DNA from: Pseudoalteromonas phenolica
Lineage (GTDB): Bacteria; Pseudomonadota; Gammaproteobacteria; Enterobacterales; Alteromonadaceae
DNA: 64,000 bases
Assembly: GCF_005886345.1 (NCBI RefSeq)
Contig: NZ_PNEC01000008.1
Span: 61,294-125,293 of the forward strand
Direction of reading: 5' to 3'
Shown: one piece after another, positions 37,198-47,006 of the stretch
Position numbering within the stretch: the stretch's first letter is position 1
How the letters are laid out: each line of letters begins with the position of its first letter
Translations under genes and position numbers: made by a program
The notes under the pieces: model-generated
Databases searched by the model: none
What the model was told of the DNA's origin: nothing
The model's input: only the letters and a program-made list of their open reading frames with translations

Positions 37198-39039
37198 ATG
37201 CAAGGATCAAAAACGCTTTTCTCACCCGCTATTTCTTTAATGGCCAATTTGAAATACAAAAGCAAAATAAGTCTAATTTTTGGTATTTTACTTGTTCCTC
37301 TTAGTGTCAGCTTATTCTTCTTAAGCTCTATTCTCAGCCAAAATATTGCACTCACACAGCAGCAACAAAGTGGTTTAGCGCTCTACCCAACGCTTTTACA
37401 AAATGTTATGTCTGAAAATAAGCAGGCAAATCGTCAGTTAGCCAGAAGCAACGGCTTTATTATCACAGATAGCGTGCAACAACACGCGCTCGAACAAGTC
37501 TCTATTCAATCAAAACTTGCCATTGATGGCGATATTGCACGCTCTTATATAAATCGCTCTTTGGTTGAGTCTGTTCCGAGCTTGATCGAACAAATAAATC
37601 TCACTTCTGAGCAAGCATTATTGGTGATCCAAGCGGGTTCATTTACCCCAGACACCTTTATTGCACTCTCGAATTACAATAAATCATTACCCAGTTACGC
37701 TGAACGTTTAGAAGGTAAACTGGCTGTGGCTATCACAGATAATCAAGCTGTAAAATCAGCGCTATCACAGCAACTAGATAAAGTGACACGATCCGTACAG
37801 GCTTTTAAAAACAGTATTCAAAACAACTTACTTGACCCTGATGAATTAGAATTATCACAGAGCCAATTCAATAATTTAAAAAGCGATACGCTTGAACAAG
37901 TGAGTATGCTCATCAATACGGCAACACCACTTTTAAAAACATTACTAAACGAACGTCTATCGTCTCAACAAATGCTCAGAAACAGTGTCGTGCTTGCAGC
38001 GATTGTGTCACTGCTGCTAGCGAGTTACCTTATGTTCGGCTTTTACTTTGCTGTGGTAGACAATATTCGCGCATTTGAATACAACGCAAGCAAAGCTGCA
38101 CAAGGTGATTTAAGCGCCAAAGCAACGGCGATTGGTAATGACGAGATGAGTATTATTGCTTACCAATACAATCAAGTACTTGATGCTATGGTCAATCTTT
38201 TAGGGGATGTAAAAAGTACCAGTGGCAACCTACAAAATGCCACCAGCAAACTCAATGAAATCAGCCAAAGTACCCGTGAAGACGTCAGCCAGCAACAGCA
38301 AAAAATAAGTACTATCGTATTTGCGTTAGAAAACATGACCGAAGCCGCAAACGCTGTCGAACACTCTTCACAAGAAGCGACTAAATTAGCAAGTAAAGCA
38401 GCCGAGCATGTCAAACAAGGCAGTGAAAACACAACTGAACTTGCTAAACATATGACTATGTTGCAACAAGAGTTTGAAGAAAGTCGACAAGCACTTGATA
38501 AGCTGGCACAAGATAGCCAAGATATTAGTAAGGTCAGTGTCGCAATCAGTGAAATAGCCGAACAAACCAATTTACTCGCGCTTAATGCTGCTATTGAGGC
38601 TGCTCGAGCAGGTGAACAAGGTCGAGGCTTTGCTGTGGTTGCCGATGAGGTCCGCACTTTAGCCAAGCGTACTCAACAGCAAACTGAAGAGATTCACACC
38701 ATCATTAATGCACTTCAACAGGCTTCACACACTACTCAAGATAAAATGCGCCGCAGTGTTGAGCAAATGGAACAAGGCGTGCTTGCAGCAGAAAAAACTA
38801 ATCAGGTGTTACAAGAAGCGCAAAGCAGCATGATTGATATTGATAACCAAGGCCAGCACATTGGCCAACTAGTTCAACAACAATCAGTCTCTACACAACA
38901 AGCTCTTAGTGATGCTACTGCGATTAATGATGTAGCACAGCACACTCTAGAGTCTGCAATAGCAACTCAAGATGATGCTCATACATTATCAGCCATGAGC
39001 ACGCAACTTGAGGGAGCGATAAAGCAATTTAAACTATAA
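37198..39039 (+). CDS. Methyl-accepting chemotaxis protein
   Basis: A 613-residue chemoreceptor from ATG 37198 (a GTG three codons earlier is possible). Membrane helix 1 at about 26-48, a helical periplasmic ligand domain (about 50-265), membrane helix 2 (about 267-288), HAMP, then a signalling domain. Its conserved hairpin tip reads [19 protein letters not shown], with [16 protein letters not shown] following. No CheR-docking pentapeptide is present at the C-terminus. Ligand unknown. It converges on mrcB with a 6-base overlap of stops. Confidence 0.88.
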   Translation: MQGSKTLFSPAISLMANLKYKSKISLIFGILLVPLSVSLFFLSSILSQNIALTQQQQSGLALYPTLLQNVMSENKQANRQLARSNGFIITDSVQQHALEQVSIQSKLAIDGDIARSYINRSLVESVPSLIEQINLTSEQALLVIQAGSFTPDTFIALSNYNKSLPSYAERLEGKLAVAITDNQAVKSALSQQLDKVTRSVQAFKNSIQNNLLDPDELELSQSQFNNLKSDTLEQVSMLINTATPLLKTLLNERLSSQQMLRNSVVLAAIVSLLLASYLMFGFYFAVVDNIRAFEYNASKAAQGDLSAKATAIGNDEMSIIAYQYNQVLDAMVNLLGDVKSTSGNLQNATSKLNEISQSTREDVSQQQQKISTIVFALENMTEAANAVEHSSQEATKLASKAAEHVKQGSENTTELAKHMTMLQQEFEESRQALDKLAQDSQDISKVSVAISEIAEQTNLLALNAAIEAARAGEQGRGFAVVADEVRTLAKRTQQQTEEIHTIINALQQASHTTQDKMRRSVEQMEQGVLAAEKTNQVLQEAQSSMIDIDNQGQHIGQLVQQQSVSTQQALSDATAINDVAQHTLESAIATQDDAHTLSAMSTQLEGAIKQFKL

Positions 39040-41394
39040 GCAGGTTGGTGCAGGGTTAAATTGCTCTCGACGGATAGGTAGTTGAATAACTTTACCGCAA
39101 CTAGGTGCAGCTTGGCGCCCTGTTTTCGGGTTCACAAACGCCCAGCGCAAACCGTCAGGTCTTTGATCTGCAATGGCCTGTGGATTCAGCGGTTTCAAAT
39201 AGCGAATATACAACTCCAATGCACCACTTGAGCCTGTTAACCCAGTTGGTTTGTTATCATCACGCCCTAGCCAAGCCACTGTAACGGTATTATGATCAAA
39301 GCCTGCAAACCAACTATCTCTTAAATCATTACTGGTACCTGTTTTTCCTGCTAGCTGAATAGACGGGAAATGCAGATTAATACGTTTCGCAGTGCCGTCT
39401 TTAGTCACTCGTTTTAAACCATAATTGGTCATATAAATCGACTCTTCAGCAAAGCGTTGCTCTGAACGCGTGCGATGTTCATACAATACTCGCCCAACAG
39501 AGTTAGTCATAGCTGCAATACTGGTTAACGGCTGATAACGGCCCTGTCTAGCAATAGTGCTATACATCTGTGCCACATCGAATGAAGAAAGCTCTAGAGC
39601 GCCAAGAAGTAACGAAGGGTATTGTTCAACCTGCTGCTGAATACCTAATTCATTTAGGGTTTCAGCGACTTTATGCACGCCAATATCTAATCCTAGGTTT
39701 ACCGCCGGAATATTAATACTTTTACTGAATGCTTCATACAAAGGCATTTTGCCTCTAAATTTATGATCGAAGTTTTCAGGGGTCCATACATCCCCTGAGC
39801 TATCTTTGACCTCTAGCGGCCCATCTTCTAACAAGGTGCCGAGACTATGCGTGTTTTGTTCAAAGGCCGAAAGATATATTGCAGGCTTGACGAGCGATCC
39901 CACTTGTCGTTTGGTATCGAGTGCGCGGTTTAAACCACTAAAGCGCATATCTCGACCAGCTACCAAAGCAGATACCCCCGCTTTTTCAAGATTGACTGAA
40001 AGCATCGCTGTTTCAAGCTTTTCTGTTTTATATTTGCGCTCTAAATATGGCAGCCCTTTGCGAATAGACTCCTCCATAGCCGTTTGTTTCTGCAAATCGA
40101 AATAGGTAAATATCCTCACACCAGCATTAATCACTTGCTTATCAGGTAGCAATTCTTTTAGCTCTCGATTTACCAACTCAAGATAGCCGGGGTAACTTTG
40201 CTGGCGATTACGGTTAAGTGGCTCAACTTTTATCGGTCGCTCTAATGACTGACGATATTCATTAGTGCTTAAGTAACCATTTTCAGCTAGCAGTCTAAGT
40301 ACCAGATCACGACGTTCTTGGACACGTTCAGGATAACGTCTCGGGTTGTAATAAGAAGGCCCTTTGACCATCGCGACTAATAATGCAATTTGGTCAAATT
40401 CAAGCTCATCGACAGGCTTTGCAAAGTAAAACTCTGCCGCCAGTCCCATACCATGCACACCTTGATTATATGCCTGCCCTAAGTACACCTCGTTTAAATA
40501 GGCTTCTAAAATGGCATCTTTACTATATCTGAAGTCTAAGATCATCGCTATCAAGGCTTCATTGATCTTACGTGTTAAGGTACGTTCACGAGTTAGGTAA
40601 AAGTTTTTTGCTAACTGCTGAGTCAGAGTACTACCACCCTGTACCGTTCTTCCTGCTTTAATATTGGTATAAAGCGCTCTAAGAATAGACATGACAGATA
40701 CACCATGATGTTCATAGAAGTTTCTATCTTCCACAACCAATAACGCATCTTTTAATATCGTGGGGAATTTATCGAGTGGTACAAACTCTCTGTCTTGCTT
40801 TGAGTCATTGCCAATACGAGCAATCTGTACGGGCTCTAATCGAGCTTTTGGCACACGACGACCAGACTCATTGACTATGCTGGCTAATTTTTTACCGGCA
40901 AAATTTAAGGTAAATACTTTGCCTTGTTCAACGCCATCATAAAACTCAAAAGCGCGTCGATAGATACGGATAGTTCGCCCTTCAATCACATACTGGCCTG
41001 TGCGGCTAAGCTGATTTACTTCTGAATAATTTAAGCGCTTTAACTCCCAAAGCACTTCTTTTTCTGATAAATATTGATCAGGTCGAAAATCCATAGTGCG
41101 GGCATAAACCTGTACTGGCAACTGCCATTTATTCCCTTCAAATTGCTTAGTCACTTTGGCATCAAGATAAATCACATAAAAGGCTAACACCGCGATAACA
41201 GCAATACTGCCTTTCCAAAATAAACGCCAAAGTCCTAGCAAGGTTCTTTGTCTAATTTGGGCAAATCTGCCTTTTGACTGTTTTGTGGTTTTATTCGTTG
41301 TTTTTTTTGTGCTTTTCGATTTTGGCGCAGCGCTTTTTTTCGGTGTTGCTTTTTTTGTAGACGATTTTGAGGTAGGAGTCTTTTTTTCGGCCAT
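39034..41394 (-). CDS. mrcB: Penicillin-binding protein 1B (bifunctional glycosyltransferase/transpeptidase)
   Basis: A class A PBP of 786 residues from ATG 41394; a GTG at 41406 would add four. A long Lys/Ser/Thr-rich cytoplasmic tail (about 1-45) precedes one membrane helix, a UB2H-like region, the GT51 glycosyltransferase ([12 protein letters not shown] and [12 protein letters not shown]) and the transpeptidase with SxxK in GSLVKP, SxN in SKSINIP and KTGTSND. It polymerises and cross-links peptidoglycan. Length and tail favour PBP1b over PBP1a. LpoB, its activator elsewhere, is not in the window. Confidence 0.9.
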   Translation of the reverse strand: MAEKKTPTSKSSTKKATPKKSAAPKSKSTKKTTNKTTKQSKGRFAQIRQRTLLGLWRLFWKGSIAVIAVLAFYVIYLDAKVTKQFEGNKWQLPVQVYARTMDFRPDQYLSEKEVLWELKRLNYSEVNQLSRTGQYVIEGRTIRIYRRAFEFYDGVEQGKVFTLNFAGKKLASIVNESGRRVPKARLEPVQIARIGNDSKQDREFVPLDKFPTILKDALLVVEDRNFYEHHGVSVMSILRALYTNIKAGRTVQGGSTLTQQLAKNFYLTRERTLTRKINEALIAMILDFRYSKDAILEAYLNEVYLGQAYNQGVHGMGLAAEFYFAKPVDELEFDQIALLVAMVKGPSYYNPRRYPERVQERRDLVLRLLAENGYLSTNEYRQSLERPIKVEPLNRNRQQSYPGYLELVNRELKELLPDKQVINAGVRIFTYFDLQKQTAMEESIRKGLPYLERKYKTEKLETAMLSVNLEKAGVSALVAGRDMRFSGLNRALDTKRQVGSLVKPAIYLSAFEQNTHSLGTLLEDGPLEVKDSSGDVWTPENFDHKFRGKMPLYEAFSKSINIPAVNLGLDIGVHKVAETLNELGIQQQVEQYPSLLLGALELSSFDVAQMYSTIARQGRYQPLTSIAAMTNSVGRVLYEHRTRSEQRFAEESIYMTNYGLKRVTKDGTAKRINLHFPSIQLAGKTGTSNDLRDSWFAGFDHNTVTVAWLGRDDNKPTGLTGSSGALELYIRYLKPLNPQAIADQRPDGLRWAFVNPKTGRQAAPSCGKVIQLPIRREQFNPAPTCL

Positions 41395-41461
41395 GCCTGA
41401 GTTCACGAATGATTAATGCCAGTTAATTCAACATAGATTACCTTAGATTAATCACAGCTGA

Positions 41462-41489
41462 AAGCCTAACTCATTGCTAAGTTAGGCTT
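41462..41489 (-). terminator. Hairpin downstream of amtB, probable terminator
   Basis: AAGCCTAACT / AGTTAGGCTT with an 8-base loop. The minus-strand 3' side has only a short T run (GGCTTTC), so strength is uncertain. Confidence 0.5.
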
Positions 41490-41510
41490 GATATCATTTA
41501 GTATTCAAAA

Positions 41511-41601
41511 TGCACGTAGTGGGTAACTCTCATCACATGAACACCACTCAGTTAATCTTAACTCGATACTTCTGATATTTGTTCTTCACCCACTACGTGC
41601 A
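41511..41601. repeat. 14-bp perfect inverted repeat with 63-base spacer
   Basis: TGCACGTAGTGGGT (41511-41524) and ACCCACTACGTGCA (41588-41601) are exact inverse copies. The spacer contains a second dyad, AGTTAATCTTAACT. The unit lies between amtB and mrcB. It may be a small repeat element or a large stem-loop in the amtB 3' region. No coding content. Confidence 0.7.
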
Positions 41602-41618
41602 AATTGAAACTTTGACAA

Positions 41619-42848
41619 CTATTGACCGCGAACCGTAACAAACTCAGGGTAAGCATCAACACCACAGTCGTGCTGGTCCATACCTGATAACTCTTCTTCT
41701 TCACCAACTCGAATGCCCATTGTTGACTTTAAGACGGCCCATACAATGTAAGAAGCGATGAATACGAAAGCAAAGATACTGACTAAACCAATTAACTGTG
41801 TCACAAAGTTCGCATCGCCATTTGAGAGTGGTACTAACATAATGCCTAAAGCGCCACAGGTACCGTGCACAGAAATCGCACCTACTGGATCATCAATCTT
41901 AGCCTTATCAAGGAAAACAATGCTGAAAACCACCAGTGAACCACCTAGTGCACCAAGTAGTACCGCCAGTGTAGGTGATGGCGAAGCTGGTTCAGCAGTT
42001 ATCACAACTAGACCAGCTAATGCACCATTTAAAATCATAGTTAGGTCTGCTTTGCCCCAAAGTAATTTACATACTAGTAATGCTGATATCGCACCTGCTG
42101 CCGCAGCTGCGTTAGTATTTACTAGAATTTGGCTGACTGCCACCGCATTTGCTTTATCAGCAATGAATAATTGCGAACCGCCATTAAAACCAAACCAACC
42201 CATCCATAAGATAAATGTACCTAGTGTTGCAAGTGGCATATTTGAACCTGGAATTGGGTAAACTTCACCGTTCTTACCATACTTACCTTTACGAGCTCCT
42301 AGCAGTAATACACCCGCTAATGCCGCTGCTGCACCTGCACCATGTACAATCGCTGAACCTGCAAAGTCTACAAAGCCCATTTCTGATAAGAAACCACCGC
42401 CCCAAGTCCAGAAGCCTTCAACTGGGTAAATTAAACCAGTTAAAACGACGGTGAATACCAAGAAAGCCCAAAGTTTCATTCGCTCAGCGACAGCGCCTGA
42501 CACTATTGACATTGCAGTTGCCACAAAGACAACTTGGAAGAAAAAGTCAGCTTCTAATGCATGGGTTGCATCATCTGCAGCACTCCCGATAAGCGCGCCA
42601 AAGTTCGGCACTATGCCACCAGCGGTATTGTCAACGTACATAATGTTGTAACCCACCAGCAAAAACATTGTACAAGCAATGGCATAGAGCGCGATGTTTT
42701 TTGTTAGGATTTCAGTGGTGTTTTTTGAGCGAACCAAACCCGCTTCAAGCATGGCAAAGCCCGCTGCCATCCACATAACCAATACGCCTGATATTAAAAA
42801 GTAAAAAGTATTTAAAGAGAACTTGAGTTCTATAATGCTGTTTTCCAT
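41619..42848 (-). CDS. amtB: Ammonium transporter AmtB
   Basis: A 409-residue Amt/Rh channel with about 11 membrane helices. The twin pore histidines are in GSAIVHGAGAA (about 168) and ISVHGTCGAL (about 320). GFWTWGGGFLSEMGF and GFNGGSQ are further family segments. No cleaved signal peptide is seen, unlike E. coli AmtB. The C-terminal tail is the docking site for GlnK in known systems. It is 11 bases after glnK, giving the conserved glnK-amtB operon. Confidence 0.93.
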   Translation of the reverse strand: MENSIIELKFSLNTFYFLISGVLVMWMAAGFAMLEAGLVRSKNTTEILTKNIALYAIACTMFLLVGYNIMYVDNTAGGIVPNFGALIGSAADDATHALEADFFFQVVFVATAMSIVSGAVAERMKLWAFLVFTVVLTGLIYPVEGFWTWGGGFLSEMGFVDFAGSAIVHGAGAAAALAGVLLLGARKGKYGKNGEVYPIPGSNMPLATLGTFILWMGWFGFNGGSQLFIADKANAVAVSQILVNTNAAAAAGAISALLVCKLLWGKADLTMILNGALAGLVVITAEPASPSPTLAVLLGALGGSLVVFSIVFLDKAKIDDPVGAISVHGTCGALGIMLVPLSNGDANFVTQLIGLVSIFAFVFIASYIVWAVLKSTMGIRVGEEEELSGMDQHDCGVDAYPEFVTVRGQ

Positions 42849-42859
42849 TGTTATTGCTC

Positions 42860-43198
42860 CTAAATCGCTTCTTCGTCGAATTCACCAGTACGGATACGTA
42901 CAATTTGGTCTAGGTCATACACAAAAATCTTACCGTCACCGATTTTGCCGGTGCGAGCCACTTCGCTTAAGGTGTTAACAATACGCTCTGCATTTTCGCT
43001 TTGTGTTGCGATTTCAACTTTGATTTTTGGAATAAAATCAACTTGATATTCAGCACCTCGGTAAAGCTCGGTGTGACCGCGTTGACGACCAAAACCCTTT
43101 ACGTCAACAACTGTCATACCTTCTACACCCAGCTCCGATAATGCTTCTCTGACTTCATCAAGTTTGAATGGCTTGATGATAGCGCTGATCATTTTCAT
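42860..43198 (-). CDS. glnK: Nitrogen regulatory protein P-II (GlnK)
   Basis: A 112-residue PII protein. T-loop with uridylylation Tyr51 in [12 protein letters not shown]-loop [11 protein letters not shown] and C-terminal EFDEEAI. It senses 2-oxoglutarate, ATP/ADP and glutamine (through uridylylation) and blocks AmtB when nitrogen is sufficient. First gene of glnK-amtB. I looked for a sigma-54 promoter upstream and found no convincing GG-N10-GC element. Confidence 0.93.
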   Translation of the reverse strand: MKMISAIIKPFKLDEVREALSELGVEGMTVVDVKGFGRQRGHTELYRGAEYQVDFIPKIKVEIATQSENAERIVNTLSEVARTGKIGDGKIFVYDLDQIVRIRTGEFDEEAI

Positions 43199-43476
43199 AT
43201 TGCCCCCTTCGACATTGTGATGCGTTATGTTGGCAATGAATAATCAAGCTCTATACCAAAATTAAAACTTTAAAAAATACATAAAGTTAACAATTTAAGA
43301 ACATTTAAAATTAGATAAAATGCACCAATTAAGTGCGTAGTTATGCAAATTGAACTGAGCTGGTGCATAAATTTCAATCACTTTTACACCCATCTCAATT
43401 TGCCCTTACTTGGACTCATAAACTTTGCATATTCAATAAGAGCAGAACATTATTTAGTTTCGGAGGACATCAAAAA

Positions 43477-44982
43477 ATGAAACTAAAATACATCATCATC
43501 AGTGCAGCATTGCTGATCGGCCAAGCGGTTAATGCAAGTGAACATAACCGCCAAATCGACATAGACAACCAAGTTGTCACAAAACATAAAACTAAAATTC
43601 TTGGTGAGAGAATTAATTACACTGCGACCACAGGGACTCAGCCAGTATGGGATGAGGAAGGTCACCCGATCGCCACTTTACATTACACCTATTACAAAAA
43701 AACCGATGTTAAAGACTTAAGTAAGCGCCCACTACTAATCTCCTTTAATGGTGGTCCTGGCTCTGCGTCAGTGTGGATGCATATTGCTTACACTGGCCCT
43801 AAAACTTTAAATATCGATACTGAAGGTTACCCGGTTCAACCGTACGGTGTACAAACCAACCCTTACTCAGTTTTAGACGTCGCTGACATTGTTTTCGTAA
43901 ACCCAGTTAATACTGGCTATTCGCGAGTTTTACCAAACAAAGATGGAAAAATGCCTAGTAAGGCAGAGCAGAAGAAGCGTTTCTTTGGTGTTAATGCTGA
44001 TATCAAATACCTCGCTGAATGGCTAAACACTTTTGTAAATCGCAACAACCGCTTTTTATCGCCTAAATTTTTAATTGGTGAAAGCTATGGCACTACACGT
44101 GTATCAGGTCTTGCTCACGAACTACAAAACAGCCAATGGATGTACTTAAATGGCGTGGTATTGGTTTCACCTACCGACATTGGCATTAAACGCCAAGGCC
44201 CAGTAAAGGCTGCAAATCGCTTACCTTACTATGCGGCGGCGGCTTGGTACCACAAAGCTTTAGCATCGGAGCTACAAAATAAAGACTTATTAGATGTATT
44301 AGACGAAGTTGAAACTTACACCATTAACCAATACCTACCAGCATTGGCAAAAGGTGCATTTATCAGCGATGCTGAAAAGCAACAAACAATTAAGCAAGTT
44401 GCTAAGTTCAGTGGTTTATCAGAAACCTTTGTCGCTCAGAACAATTTAGATATTCCGACCAGCGCTTTTTGGAAAGAGCTGCTAAGAGACAGAGGTCAAA
44501 CACTTGGCCGTTTAGACTCTCGTTATTTAGGTATTGATAAACGCGATGCTGGCAGTCGCCCTGATTATTGGCCTGAGCTTACCTCATGGCTACACTCTTT
44601 CACGCCAGCTATTAATTACTATCTACGTGAAGAGTTAAACTACAAAACCGACATTAAATACAATATGTTTGGCTCGGTTCATCCATGGGATCGAACAAAC
44701 AACAACACCGGCGAGCAACTACGTTTAGCCATGGCGCAAAACCCTTACCTTAATGTGTTAGTGCAAGCGGGATACTATGACGGTGCAACCAATTATTTCG
44801 ATGCAAAATATACAATGTGGCAACTCGACCCAAGTGCAAAAATGCGCGACCGTTTAAGCTTTAAAGGTTATCGCTCAGGTCATATGATGTATTTACGTCG
44901 TGCTGATTTAGAACAATCGAATCAAGACTTACGTGAATTTATTCAAAACGCCCTACCGAATGGCAAATCAGCTAAGTACTAA
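43477..44982 (+). CDS. Secreted S10 serine carboxypeptidase-like peptidase
   Basis: A 501-residue protein from ATG 43477, chosen because CGGAGGA lies 9 bases upstream and a signal peptide follows at once (MKLKYIIISAALLIGQAVNA). The frame is open further upstream without support. S10 motifs: GGPGSAS (oxyanion region), the nucleophile in GESYGTTR (Ser about 203), Asp in GYYDGATNYFDA (about 432) and His in YRSGHMMY (about 468). It should act in the periplasm or outside the cell as a carboxypeptidase. Monocistronic, next to glnK-amtB; a nutritional link is only suggestive. Confidence 0.87.
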   Translation: MKLKYIIISAALLIGQAVNASEHNRQIDIDNQVVTKHKTKILGERINYTATTGTQPVWDEEGHPIATLHYTYYKKTDVKDLSKRPLLISFNGGPGSASVWMHIAYTGPKTLNIDTEGYPVQPYGVQTNPYSVLDVADIVFVNPVNTGYSRVLPNKDGKMPSKAEQKKRFFGVNADIKYLAEWLNTFVNRNNRFLSPKFLIGESYGTTRVSGLAHELQNSQWMYLNGVVLVSPTDIGIKRQGPVKAANRLPYYAAAAWYHKALASELQNKDLLDVLDEVETYTINQYLPALAKGAFISDAEKQQTIKQVAKFSGLSETFVAQNNLDIPTSAFWKELLRDRGQTLGRLDSRYLGIDKRDAGSRPDYWPELTSWLHSFTPAINYYLREELNYKTDIKYNMFGSVHPWDRTNNNTGEQLRLAMAQNPYLNVLVQAGYYDGATNYFDAKYTMWQLDPSAKMRDRLSFKGYRSGHMMYLRRADLEQSNQDLREFIQNALPNGKSAKY

Positions 44983-44993
44983 AAACTTATATC

Positions 44994-45022
44994 ATGGCCT
45001 TATATCTTGCATATAAGGCCAT
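44994..45022. terminator. Perfect 12-bp hairpin after the S10 peptidase
   Basis: ATGGCCTTATAT - CTTGC - ATATAAGGCCAT, 12 bases after the stop. There is no clear U-tract, so it may stabilise the 3' end rather than terminate strongly. Confidence 0.5.
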
Positions 45023-45101
45023 TATAAAGCCCCTCCTTCATTCGCATGTCTTTAAAATTTGGGTATACTCGAAGCATTAGCGAATTTAAGGATGTTTTTC
45101 C

Positions 45102-45641
45102 ATGACTGACAAATACCGTGTTGTATTTGCCGGCTTCGATAGCAGCGTGAGTGAATCAGCCGTCATCGAGCAGCTCAGCTTAAAACTTAAAACAACGCCG
45201 CAAAAAATCACCGCGTTCACGCAAGGCAAATCTTTATTTGCCCCCAGCGAAAAAGCAAAATGCCTAAAACAAGTAAAGTTATTGGCCAGCTTTGGTTTAC
45301 ATGCCAAGCTGCAATCAGCTGAGAGCAATGCAAATAACGCCAGCTCAATTCAAAACTCTAAAGATGAGCGCATTCTAGAAGCGCTTGATTACATTACTTC
45401 TAGCCTTATTCGAATCGAAGAACGCTTAGAAGAATTAGAGCAACGTTTACCTTCACAAGAGATCGTGAAAGAAAATAAAGTTGAAGATGATTGGCAAGAA
45501 GACGACCTTTTTGATGAACTTGAGCTTGATCCCCCCCCTAAACGCAGTAAAAAAGTGCAATATGGTCTTGGCATTGTACTCATAGTTCTGTTGATCATAT
45601 TAGCTATCGCACTTGCTTTCCCTGAACTAGTCGCTTTTTAA
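45102..45641 (+). CDS. Uncharacterised tail-anchored protein with N-terminal compact domain
   Basis: A 179-residue protein in three parts: an N-terminal domain (about 1-75), an acidic coiled-coil/linker (about 80-150) and a single C-terminal membrane helix (about 154-176) ending almost at the C-terminus. The N-terminal pattern (VIEQLSLKLKTTPQKI ... GKSLFA ... LLASFGLHAKL) resembles a small domain I have seen at the N-termini of several proteobacterial membrane proteins, but I cannot name it. Eight consecutive C bases (45531-45538) encode the PPP of LELDPPPK. It is 1 base upstream of the cyclo-ligase gene and probably co-transcribed. Confidence 0.7.
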   Translation: MTDKYRVVFAGFDSSVSESAVIEQLSLKLKTTPQKITAFTQGKSLFAPSEKAKCLKQVKLLASFGLHAKLQSAESNANNASSIQNSKDERILEALDYITSSLIRIEERLEELEQRLPSQEIVKENKVEDDWQEDDLFDELELDPPPKRSKKVQYGLGIVLIVLLIILAIALAFPELVAF

Positions 45642-45642
45642 C

Positions 45643-46248
45643 ATGAGTAAAATTCACAATTCAAAAATATCGCGCACTGAAATCAGAAAAAAAGTGCGCG
45701 AAGCTAGAAGAAACCTAACTCCATCATTTCAAAACCAAGCCGAAGAAAACTTAACTATTAATTTTTTTCAACACATAAAACTCCCTGAAAAGGCCAAAAC
45801 AGGGCTTTATCTAAGCAATGATGGCGAACTCAACACAAACAAGCTAATTCAAGAGCTTAGAGTTAAAAAACATCAAGTTTACCTACCTATAATTCACCCT
45901 TTCAACGGCGCCTCATTGCTATTTCAGCAATATGAAGAAAACTCACCCATGGTGGCGAATCGCTATGCTATCTTGGAACCTAAGCTGAATTGCAGCCAAA
46001 TTTGCCCGCTTCCAGAATTAGATATTTTGCTAATGCCCTTAGTTGCATTTGATGAGCAAGGTAATCGACTTGGAATGGGTGGTGGCTACTACGATAGAAC
46101 ATTGGCCAAGCACTATGCTGAACAACGTGAAAAGCCTAAGTTAATTGGTCTTGCCCACGATTGTCAGAAAGTAGAAAGCTTACCAATAGAAGCATGGGAT
46201 GTGCCTTTACAGCAGATTTTAACACCGACGAAGTTTTACCAGTGGTAA
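45643..46248 (+). CDS. ygfA: 5-formyltetrahydrofolate cyclo-ligase
   Basis: A 201-residue enzyme that converts 5-formyl-THF to 5,10-methenyl-THF with ATP. The phosphate-binding GMGGGYYDRTLA (about 145) and N-terminal KVREARRNL are characteristic; GLAHDCQ and the C-terminal WDVPLQQILTPT complete the family pattern. It lies 1 base after the tail-anchored protein. The usual gammaproteobacterial 6S RNA (ssrS) next to this gene was not seen here. Confidence 0.9.
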   Translation: MSKIHNSKISRTEIRKKVREARRNLTPSFQNQAEENLTINFFQHIKLPEKAKTGLYLSNDGELNTNKLIQELRVKKHQVYLPIIHPFNGASLLFQQYEENSPMVANRYAILEPKLNCSQICPLPELDILLMPLVAFDEQGNRLGMGGGYYDRTLAKHYAEQREKPKLIGLAHDCQKVESLPIEAWDVPLQQILTPTKFYQW

Positions 46249-46340
46249 AACTTCAAAGATGAACACTTAAAACACGTCATTTTGCCTACGATTTCGGTAT
46301 ACTTGCATTGACAACTTTTGACAACAACCTTGGAACTGAA

Positions 46341-46997
46341 ATGACTCAAGACGAAATGAAAAAAGCAGCGGCGTGGGCTGCACTAGAGTTTGTAGAAGAA
46401 GGCACTATTGTAGGTGTTGGCACAGGCTCTACGGTAAATCATTTTATTGATGCGTTAGGCAGCATTAAAGATGACATTAAAGGCGCAGTATCTAGCTCAG
46501 AAGCTTCTACTGAAAAGTTAAAAGCACTAGGCATTGAAGTTTACGAGTTAAACGATGTAGCTAAGCTAGACGTGTATGTTGACGGCGCTGATGAGATCAA
46601 TGTACGTAATGACATGATCAAAGGCGGTGGCGCAGCATTAACCCGTGAAAAAATCGTAGCGGCAGTAGCTGATAAATTTATTTGTATTGTTGATAACACT
46701 AAGCATGTAGAGACTTTGGGTGCATTCCCACTTCCAGTTGAAGTGATCCCTATGGCACGTAGTTATGTGGCAAGAGAACTTCTTAAACTTGGTGGCGATC
46801 CGGTTTACCGTCAGGGCGTGATCACTGACAACGGTAATGTGATCTTGGATGTGCACGGTTTAGAGATCAACGATGCAAAGCAGCTTGAACAACAAATTAA
46901 CCAAATCGTCGGCGTAGTTACTAACGGCTTATTTGCTGAGCGCGGCGCAGACATCGTTATCACAGGGACACCAGAAGGTCCTAAAATTGTAAAATAG
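46341..46997 (+). CDS. rpiA: Ribose-5-phosphate isomerase A
   Basis: A 218-residue enzyme interconverting ribose-5-phosphate and ribulose-5-phosphate. Motifs: [26 protein letters not shown] and [12 protein letters not shown] start it at ATG 46341 ([15 protein letters not shown]) because this matches E. coli RpiA and GGAA lies 6-7 bases upstream; the frame opens 11 codons earlier without family similarity. It precedes serA by 9 bases, an adjacency also found in E. coli. Confidence 0.94.
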   Translation: MTQDEMKKAAAWAALEFVEEGTIVGVGTGSTVNHFIDALGSIKDDIKGAVSSSEASTEKLKALGIEVYELNDVAKLDVYVDGADEINVRNDMIKGGGAALTREKIVAAVADKFICIVDNTKHVETLGAFPLPVEVIPMARSYVARELLKLGGDPVYRQGVITDNGNVILDVHGLEINDAKQLEQQINQIVGVVTNGLFAERGADIVITGTPEGPKIVK

Positions 46998-47006
46998 GAA
47001 TGAGTC

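Noticed and set aside
38172..38666. 164-codon minus-strand frame inside the chemoreceptor gene
   Set aside because: It is the antisense shadow of the conserved MCP signalling domain, rich in Ser/Ala/Leu with no family similarity or ribosome site.
41758..42261. 167-codon plus-strand frame inside amtB
   Set aside because: Antisense of the ammonium transporter; low-complexity Ala/Pro/Ser sequence with no recognisable domain.
43199..43300. Sigma-54 promoter for glnK-amtB
   Set aside because: No convincing GG-N10-GC element at a suitable distance on the minus strand.
45540..45660. 6S RNA (ssrS) next to the 5-formyl-THF cyclo-ligase gene
   Set aside because: The upstream gap is only one base and is occupied by a coding gene, so the usual ssrS location is absent here.
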